Origin: Takashimella koratensis | Lineage: Eukaryota; Basidiomycota; Tremellomycetes; Trichosporonales; Tetragoniomycetaceae | Assembly: GCA_003116875.1 (NCBI GenBank) | Contig: BCKT01000007.1 | Location: 1,204,820-1,268,819 of the forward strand | Direction: 5' to 3' | DNA length: 64,000 nucleotides | In this document: piece after piece, positions 57,092 through 64,000 of the stretch | Numbering within the stretch: the stretch's first letter is position 1 | Layout of the letters: each line of letters starts with the position of its first letter | Made by a program: the position numbers and the translations under genes | The notes under the pieces: generated by a model | Seen by the model: only the letters and a program-made list of their open reading frames with translations | Databases searched by the model: none | Told to the model about the DNA's origin: nothing

Positions 57092-58917
57092 ATGTCCACA
57101 TTCCCGCAACCGTTCACGTCCACCGTGTCGCACTGGCAAGCGACGAACCGCGGTCCCACCGCTCTATGGAACCACGGCCGGTCTGAACCCTTGCCTACCG
57201 ACGTTGTCGACTATGTCATCGTGGGGGGCGGTATAACCGGCACTTCGTTAGCCTACCAACTCACGCGACCCGACGGTGCAGGGGAAGGGAAGAGCGTTGT
57301 CCTCCTTGAAGCGAAAGACGTCGCTTCAGGCGCCAGTGAGTAGACGGGGATTGATAAGGGTTGGAAAGAATGCTGAAATAGGTACAGCCGGTAGAAACGG
57401 GGGTCATATTGCACCTGCATCGTGGGGATCGTTCCCAAGCCTCACCGCGGCGCTGAAAGATGGAGGCGCGGGGTTGTCAGATGAGCAGGCGTTGGAGGTA
57501 TTGGCGAACGAATTGGACACACTCAACCTCGCGGAAGAGATTATCAAGAAGGAGAAACTGGATGTTGGTTTTTGGCGAGGGCGGAAGCTTGAAGGTGAGC
57601 ATTGATGATGGTTGATTGAGGCTTCAGTCGAGAGCCTATGGAGAGGGTAAGAGAGATAGAGTACGAGCTAACTCGGTCGTAGTCAAGACCACTCCTGAGG
57701 GCCATGCAGCAAGTGTGAAAGCGAGAGAAGCGTTCCTTGCTGCGAAATCAAAGAGCGAGCGGTTCAGATCTGCCCCTTTGGATTGGGACTACATCGAAGG
57801 CGAGGAAGCCAAAGTCGTAGGTCCCGCTCTGTTTCACTCATCACACTCGTTTACTCAGCAAACTATTCTGCTTTTGAGACTGGTGCTGAAGTAGGCGTCA
57901 GGTCTCTCGAGTCCCCACGGCAGTGTCGGTCAACCGCGGGTCCGCAGGCACTTGTCACCCTCACCGACTAGCTACTGCGCTTGCTCGCCTTGCGCTAGGA
58001 ACACCAGGGTTCAAACTATTCTCGTGGACCCCAGTATCGTCAATTTCCAAAACAGACCTGTGGAAGGTCGATTGTGAAGAGCGTGGGGTGGTCACTGCTC
58101 GGAACGTGGTCCTTTCTTCCAACGGCCACACTCGACATCTCGCACCGTGGTTGAAGAGCCAGTCAGTTCAATCCACCCCCCTCGAAGCTGTCTTCCTTAA
58201 TGCTGATACACGCCTAGTGTGACGCCCTTCCGTGGTCATGCGGCACTCATCACTCCACCCACATCCATGTCCGGTCCAGGCGCTCTCACCCACTCTTACG
58301 CCCTCGAACGCGGCCCTTACCTCATGTCGACACCGCACTCGGGCATCGTATTTGGGGTGTACAACGCATCCGCTTTGTCGGAAGGTATCGCGACCAAGTC
58401 GGACATCTTTGAAGTCGTTGATGATTCCGTCGTCCTCCCGACGTTCAAGGAATGTGCGTACTTTCTGTTCAAGTCTGGGGGGGAGGGTGATGCTGATAAG
58501 TCCAGGGTTGGGAGAGTATTGCGGGAAGACGTTCGAGGGCTGGTCAGAGAGCGTTCCGGGAGAGGGTCTTGCACGTGTATGGACAGGTAAGTCATCACTA
58601 TTAGCAAGCCAGACGTCGCGATACTGAAGAACTTGATAGGAATCATGGGTCACTCTCGAGACCACCTACCTCTGATCGGTTCCGTACCTGGCCAACCAGG
58701 ACTCTACGCCGCCGTTGCTTTCCACGGCCACGGGATGGCCCGGATCCTCACGTGCACTAGGGCGTTAGCACACCAACTCAAGACGGGCGAATGGGATCAG
58801 CGGCTGCCGAGGTGTTTTGAGATCACGGAGGAGAGGCTGAAGAAGGCGGCTGTAGAAGCACCACTGGCTTTGACGCCTGAAGAGGTCGCAGTCCAGGCTG
58901 GCTCGCTCAAGATTTAA
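57092..58917 (+). CDS. FAD-dependent amine/amino-acid oxidoreductase (DAO superfamily)
   Basis: Seven exons (57092-57335, 57382-57594, 57683-57816, 57902-58161, 58218-58453, 58506-58586, 58640-58917) encode 481 residues. FAD fold VIVGGGITGTSLAYQL near residue 50, the conserved TAGRNGGHIAPASWG loop, AGTCHPHRLATALARLAL, NVVLSSNGHTRHLAPWL, and the C-terminal GIMGHSRDHLPLIG followed by YAAVAFHGHGMARI. These are marks of the FAD-dependent oxidoreductase group that includes putrescine/N-methyl-amino-acid and D-amino-acid dehydrogenases. It lacks an SKL-type end (GSLKI). The third junction uses an 87-nt intron; a tempting exon inside it (LWRG) breaks the frame. It follows the D-amino-acid oxidase on the same strand and may act in the same catabolic route. 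Confidence 0.85.
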
Positions 58918-59203
58918 CAGGATTTGATTCTCTGTTGCCAGCCCTTCATGACTTGAGACGTCTTAGATCTTGGGTGAAGTCCGTTATCACTTGCATATTA
59001 TAAGGAATGCATTTGGGCAGACACATTTAGCGATACAGTGGTTGTATATATCTTTGGCAGATGTAGACAGAGGATAGATTAAAGAGCGATGTTGGTACTT
59101 CTTTATTATAGAAGCCGTCGAGGCAAACGACTGCTGGGTTGGTTGAGATACTCTGCCGATCGAGAGAAGCGAGTGGCTTGAGAGTTATCGAATTGGATCT
59201 GTT
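58918..59203. other. Convergent intergenic region
   Basis: AT-rich 3' flanks of the oxidoreductase and rhodopsin genes. No gene was seen. Confidence 0.5.
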
Positions 59204-60398
59204 TTAAGCAACGGTGGCTTCAGAGAGACGAGGGGGCGCCTCGGTGGTGGTCGCGCCGGTAGTGGTGGTAGTGGGAGCGACGCCGTGGGCAGCAGCAGTG
59301 GTCTCGTCGTGGCGACCCTTGCGAGAGAAGAACTTGCCAGACTTGGTGGTGGGCGAAGCAGGGGTTGCAGCGGCAGCGGTGGTACCGGCTCCAGCACCGA
59401 CACCGGCACCAGCGAGCTGAGGGTGCTTCTCGCGGTCGTAGGCGTTGACAGCACCGGTGCCGACCGAGAACTTGGACGAAGAGAGTTGGAGAAGAGAGAG
59501 GTCGAGGCGAGAGAGACTGGCGAGGTGGATGAAGAGGAAGACGGGCTTGGCGAGAACGTCGAGGACGCCGTAGAACTTTTGGGTGTCAGCAGAGTTATCT
59601 CAGGAAAAAGGACCCTAGGGGTGAAAATACTCACGATCATCTCAGAGTCAGGAGTGATCTTGTTACCACCATCGGCGAGACCCCAGGCAAGCGGATAGAG
59701 AAGCCAGAGGAATGCAAGGATCGCAGTCGAAGTGGTGAAACTCCTTCCAAAGTCTGCGCCGATAACGGAGGCCGAGGTACGGGCGGGACCAAGGAGGACG
59801 TACCAAATGTAGAAGAGAGCGAACATGCCGAAGACCCAGAAGCCCCATTTGTACGAAGAGATGACTAGCGCACCAACCAAGCCGACGATGATCATGACAA
59901 CGTCGAAGAACATGAGGGTGATGATGTCGGACAAGGGAAGACCGGACGCGAGGACGAGCTCGAGAAGGAGAGCGGGTGTCGTGATCACCCAGTCGATGTA
60001 ACGAACGTACCAGATCTGACGCTCAACACCAGCAGCGAAACCGATGTGAGAGAATTCGGTGGCGATGCCGGTGTATCCGAGGTTTGAAGCCATGGAGAAG
60101 TAGGCGATAGATGCAGTGGTGAGAATGACGAGCCCAATTTGGTGGAAGACGCGTTGGCCCCGGGGAAAGCTGAATTGCCAGCCAAAGACGATCAGGTCGG
60201 AGAGAAGCATGATGGCAAAAGCCGCCCATAGCCAGTCAGACCTAGGGCTGGTCAGCGAGGTTCTAGTCAAAAGAGGGGCCACGAAAGCAGTGCTTGGTGA
60301 TGCGCGTTGGCTTACCCGTGAGTGGTAATGTGGATAGGGATCCCAGCCTGGGTGGGGTTGGCGTTCAACGCATCGTTGGAACGAGCGAAGAGAGACAT
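59204..60398 (-). CDS. Microbial-type (fungal) rhodopsin
   Basis: Three exons (60398-60316, 60241-59635, 59575-59204) encode 353 residues with seven hydrophobic segments. The retinal Lys is Lys240 in FYGVLDVLAKPVFLF, with Asp236 as second counterion. Helix C reads RYIDWVITTPALLLEL: Asp111 (primary acceptor, bacteriorhodopsin Asp85 position), Thr115 and Pro117 are kept, but the cytoplasmic donor position (Asp96) is Glu122. Helix F keeps FLWLLYPLAWGLAD. An Ala/Thr/Gly-rich cytosolic tail of about 90 residues has a basic SGKFFSRKGRH patch. Neurospora NOP-1 also has Glu at the donor position and turns over slowly, whereas the pumping Leptosphaeria rhodopsin has Asp. A sensory role is therefore as likely as pumping. 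Confidence 0.92.
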
Positions 60399-60515
60399 TG
60401 TTGGACAAGTTGAAAGTTGGGTTTAGGTGAGCGTTGTTCCTTCGTCCGGGGAGAGATGAAAGGTCGTGCGGTCGCTGTCGCTGTGTGAGGAGGAGGTTGA
60501 CAAGACGCGGAGGGT

Positions 60516-60523
60516 CTTATATG
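60516..60523 (-). promoter_or_regulatory. TATA box of the rhodopsin gene
   Basis: CATATAAG on the minus strand, about 120 bp upstream of the start codon at 60398. Confidence 0.65.
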
Positions 60524-60759
60524 TCCCCGCTCGAGGTCATGAGCTCATTGTTTCGCCGCTGATGAAAGCGAGGGGCGTCTGCGTCATCATCGTCAAGACC
60601 GAATGTGGACGACGAAGGCCGATATGGTCAGATGGATCAGCTCGTGATCACGTTCGCGGTTTAACTCTGGTCTGGCCCGACGTCACCCGATAAGACCTTG
60701 AATATGGCTAGCAGATAGCAGGGGAAAGGATGGGAGGCACCATTCCAGAGTGAGCAGCA

Positions 60760-61014
60760 TCATCGATCCCGGCGTTTACGTACACCACCGAGGGCGTTGT
60801 ACCACTGTACAAGGGAGAGGAGGGAGGGGTCGCTCTTCTCCTCGAGTAGATCGGGAAGTTGCACGTCATTGACGATGCGTTTGTTCTCTTGGTCAGTATT
60901 GGGGATTCGCCACCCTGGAGCAAGAGAAGGGCGTGATGGCGCAAAGAGGGCGCAAAGTAAGGACAGGAACGGAGGATGAGGGACTGGAAGAACAGCGAGA
61001 AAGAGAAGGATCAT
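60760..61014 (-). CDS. Possible small secreted peptide precursor
   Basis: An 84-residue open frame starts with a hydrophobic leader (MILLFLAVLPVPHPPFLSLL, then CALFAP) and ends with a short segment LVQWYNALGGVRKRRDR carrying a KR site near its end. A plausible GTACGT donor overlaps the end, so it may be an exon of a longer gene. There is no family match and no supporting context, and chance is a real possibility. Confidence 0.25.
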   Translation of the reverse strand: MILLFLAVLPVPHPPFLSLLCALFAPSRPSLAPGWRIPNTDQENKRIVNDVQLPDLLEEKSDPSLLSLVQWYNALGGVRKRRDR

Positions 61015-62196
61015 CAGGGAGAACTAGCAGCATTGGGGGTTTGCGGGTTTCAAGCTAAGTGCCGAAGGAGGAGGGGTGGAGCCAATCCCCGGCCGAGTCC
61101 GAGAACGACGCAGACAGGTTGACCATTTCCCCTCTCTTTGTGTCTCGTCGCAGCCGGTGAATAGATGTTACGTGTCCCGTTCGAGCAATGGCAACTGTCG
61201 ATTGGGGAGGGGGATGAGCTAGTCCATCGTCACTAGATCTCGTGAGCGTGAGGGTCAGCGTCATCGACAGCGTGCGAGTAGGCGATTATCGTGTCTCGTT
61301 TGGTAAATTGCTCGCATCACTGGTGCTGGTTTTGCCACTCTCTCTCTCTCTGGCTGGGATGACCAGGCACACGATCGGAGGAAACGCTGGGAATCAGAAT
61401 GACCAGATTAGATCGACAATGACCTCACACACGTGATTACCTCATACCACCGAGCTTGGAGATGGAGCCCATCGGCTCATCATCGACAGATCTCAGTCGC
61501 ATCGAGGTAACCCATTCCCCGGTCCCCACGGAAGGGAGAGCTTCGTCTGTACTGCTACGTCAGACACCAGGTTGATTTACACCCCTTCTATGACCGGCAC
61601 GGGACTGGCAACGGCTTAGTCTAAATCCAGCGATCGGCTCTCGGTTTCTGGTCAACAGGGAAACAACCAGTCTAAATCTCCAACCACGATCGAAAACGAC
61701 GTTAAGACCAGTGGGATACGCGTAGCGCGATGGAATATGATCAGCTGGACATGTGGAATACGACCCAACCTAGCATGTGTTCATAGCCAAATGCACTCGT
61801 CATCCCTCTCGGCCGGCGGTAAAATCGTGTCGTGCTCGGCCGTGTCGAGAGAATGGGGTGGTCGGCTACACGACTACCGAGCGAGTCTGAAGAGAATACG
61901 CGTCCATCTCGTCGTCTCTCTCATCTCTGCCATGTACAGAAGTGCGATCTGCAGCAATCCGACGTCGTGGGTGGAATGCCAAGACAACATTAGGTATGCA
62001 TGGCTGACGAGGGTTTGGGACGGTAAACACACAGCCGAGAATTGCGAACACCTGGGCTGAAGTCTATTCACTTTGTTCGGGCAAACTCGGAGTCGCTATG
62101 CATTGGACATTCGTTGCATCGTACTGCTATTGTATCTTGCACCCGCCTTCTTCCTGCATCGATCACTCTCCTGCGTCGGAACATCTCTCACCCCCA

Positions 62197-63464
62197 CTAG
62201 CTGAAGACAGCGGCGATAGCGTTCAGAGAGGTAAAGTACCAACCTCGGTACAATGTTGGCCACCCTTCCTCCTCGACGATTTTACGAAGGGCATCCACGA
62301 ACCCTCCGTACGGCTCGCTCGTAGGTCGAAGACCAACGACGTCCTCGTCCGTGCCGACGAACCTCAGACCCTCGGGGGCGCCCGCATCCGGGTCCTCGAC
62401 TGACACTTCGCCGCGAAGGTTTGGCTGGACCGAGAGTTTGGCAGCCAAGACTTCGAGTGGGCAGAGCCAGATGGTCGCGATCCCTTGGAGAAGGATGAAG
62501 AAAACGAGTCGCCAGGTCGAGACGAGGAAGACGTCCTCGGCGTCAGTGGAGCCGATGAGGACGGAACGGACCGTTCGAGCGACGAGAGTAGCGCAGAGCG
62601 AGTGAGTGAAAGTCGCTGCTAGGAGACCAGGGGTAAGGTATAACAGCCAGGGCTTGGCAAGCTCTGCGTTGGTGAGAATGACACGGCCAGCTTCACGAGG
62701 GTGGTATGGCAGTCGGTACGGCGTGATGATTGTACTAAGTGGGTCAACAAAAGGAGAACACGGTGCAGGCAAGAGTTCATTACACTTACCGGTTAACAAT
62801 GATGGTCATGGGGAGGCTGATGATGGTGAGAACAATAGTGAAGAGTGCCATCCTGATTCCACCCTCTGCTGGGACAGCGTAGTGGCCTTTAGGTCCACGC
62901 GTCGCCTGGCCGCCGACAAAGATGACAGATGCGAGGGAAATCAGCGTGGTGAAAGCGAGCATGGGGAAGGCGCCTGGTGTGGGATAAGAGGATAGGTTAG
63001 CATTATGCTGTTCTGATCCTGGCTTGCCGGATAGTTGAACAGGATGATCGCTGTACCCACCTTTGTAGAGACCGTACCATCCCTCCAGACGTTTTGTCCT
63101 CTTCAACGTTCCAATAAGGGTCGTGAGACGCGGTCCAACACTGCGATCGTCAGCTGCTGCGCTCGATGCCCTTGCCAAACACCTCTCCAAGCAGATCTTC
63201 TCCATCTCACACCACCACCACCACCTCACGCCAGGTCTCCCCTTCGTTTCCTTCTCCGCCTTCTTCAAGCAGTCCATTTCTCATCGCCGCCGGACTCAGG
63301 ACTCACCGGTTGTCAACGCCGTCCAGTCCCACAGCTTTAGGATTGTAATTTGCTCTCAGGCGAATGAGCGAGCCATAGAACGGCATAGTGACGCCGACAG
63401 ACACAGCCATGAGCGACGCCATGAGCCCCGTGGCTACGAGGACGGTGACGATAAAGTCAAACAT
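62197..63464 (-). CDS. Mitochondrial-carrier-like membrane protein
   Basis: Four exons (63464-63307, 63140-63061, 62973-62790, 62734-62197) encode 319 residues. Carrier-type fragments are visible: PFYGSLIRLRANYNP near the start, RLEGWYGLYKGAFPML (the post-loop signature of carrier repeats) and EEEGWPTLYRGWYFTSLNAI near the end. The canonical PX[DE]XX[RK] matrix motifs are degenerate (TMPFYGSLIR, ICPLEVL-like WLCPLEVLAAKL), as in carrier-like outer-membrane or divergent members. Six hydrophobic segments are present. A carrier derivative of the fungal type with repeats weakly conserved fits better than a classical transporter. Substrate unknown. Confidence 0.72.
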
Positions 63465-64000
63465 GGTGTAGAGGTATGGAAAGGGAGTGGAGAGGCTGGT
63501 GGATGAAGAAAGAGGAAAGGACGAGGTGGCGGGAGAAGGAGCGATGGGGAGTTGAGAGCGGTTGATGGGCCGCTGCAGTTAAGATGGGTTGAGCTCGGTG
63601 GGTACGGTGTATCAGAAGTAGCGTTGCTCTGGGCCCTGTGGTCGTTAGAGGTGAGTCGGATGGGTGCAGCGGCGAGGGATGAGTGATGTTGAGGATGAGA
63701 GAGGTGTACGTGGAGACGGTTAGACGAGGACGAGTCGCTTCGGGTAAAGTGCAAGGTGCGAGTTGACTGAATGCGGGCTTCGCCGCAGCAGGCGGTGTCG
63801 TCGGATATACGGGTGTAGCTCCAGGCTAATGACGTGTCGTTGACTGTGTCCAAACAGACCTTTGTGGCGTTATCACCCCCGCACCAGTCGGTGGAGAGAA
63901 TGAAATTTCAACGGCAACTCAGCTTTAACCTTTCACACGATCCACCTACAACCCAGCCCGGCCAGCAATTCAGAACACGACTTGGGTACCTAGACACCGC
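63465..64000. promoter_or_regulatory. Upstream region of the carrier-like gene
   Basis: Promoter and leader of the minus-strand carrier-like gene, running to the window edge. No TATA box or other gene was recognised. Confidence 0.4.

Larger units (their letters stand above)
60399..62196. other. Long intergenic region, rhodopsin promoter side
   Basis: A minus-strand CATATAAG at 60516-60523 is a good TATA box, about 120 bp upstream of the rhodopsin ATG. Apart from a possible small ORF (60760-61014), no gene was recognised over 1.8 kb. Confidence 0.5.

Noticed and set aside
57628..57646. A 19-nt exon (reading ESLWRG) in the second FAD oxidoreductase
   Set aside because: Using it breaks the frame at the next exon; a single 87-nt intron keeps the frame and has a normal branch point.

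Overview
The window reads as nuclear DNA of a GC-rich basidiomycetous yeast, most likely of the Tremellomycetes (Cryptococcus/Trichosporon relatives). Nearly every conserved gene is split by many short introns (about 40-170 nt) with GTRNGT donors and CTRAC branch points. Genes are tightly packed on both strands, and the encoded proteins are purely eukaryotic/fungal. Exon joins were worked out by hand; for almost all genes they give an open frame whose length is a multiple of three. Two undetermined bases lie at 6982 and 43386.

Left part (1-21 kb), housekeeping: 3' part of a PhoD-like phosphatase (1-1894, +), an Msb1/Mug8-like polarity protein (2435-6350, -), gamma-tubulin complex subunit GCP4 (7527-10483, +), the HOPS/CORVET SM protein VPS33 (10571-13828, -), casein kinase 2 regulatory beta subunit (14071-15457, +), a patatin-type lipase of the TGL3/4/5 group (15926-19704, -) and the ESCRT-I subunit VPS37 (20153-20990, +).

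Middle (21-31 kb): a tandem array of three diverged, intron-poor genes of no recognised family (21472-26049, +). Duplicated flanking DNA, a telomere-like motif and a CACACT microsatellite accompany them. COG4 (26135-29349, -) and an unrecognised nuclear-looking protein with SP repeats (29664-31220, -) follow.

Secreted-protein array (31.8-43.3 kb): six genes, all on the minus strand, share a plan: signal peptide, short propeptide mostly ending in a basic residue before Gln, a helical N-domain, a low-complexity linker, a helical C-domain, and conserved intron phases (0, 2, 0). In one member (38803-40600) the linker has become about 50 pentapeptides of the type P-S-[LVI]-[AGS]-[LVI]. This is the most unusual thing in the window.

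Right part (44.5-64 kb), metabolism and membrane genes: an AKR8-like aldo/keto reductase lacking the usual catalytic His, an eroded gene, a MARVEL-like membrane protein, a Zn2Cys6 regulator, a Dal5-type MFS permease divergent from a D-amino-acid/D-aspartate oxidase, a second FAD-dependent amine/amino-acid oxidoreductase, a microbial-type rhodopsin and a mitochondrial-carrier-like protein. The regulator-permease-oxidase-oxidoreductase block (49.9-58.9 kb) looks like a nitrogen-source utilisation cluster. The permease/oxidase intergenic region holds GATA-type sites and a repeated CGG-containing element that could be the regulator's target.
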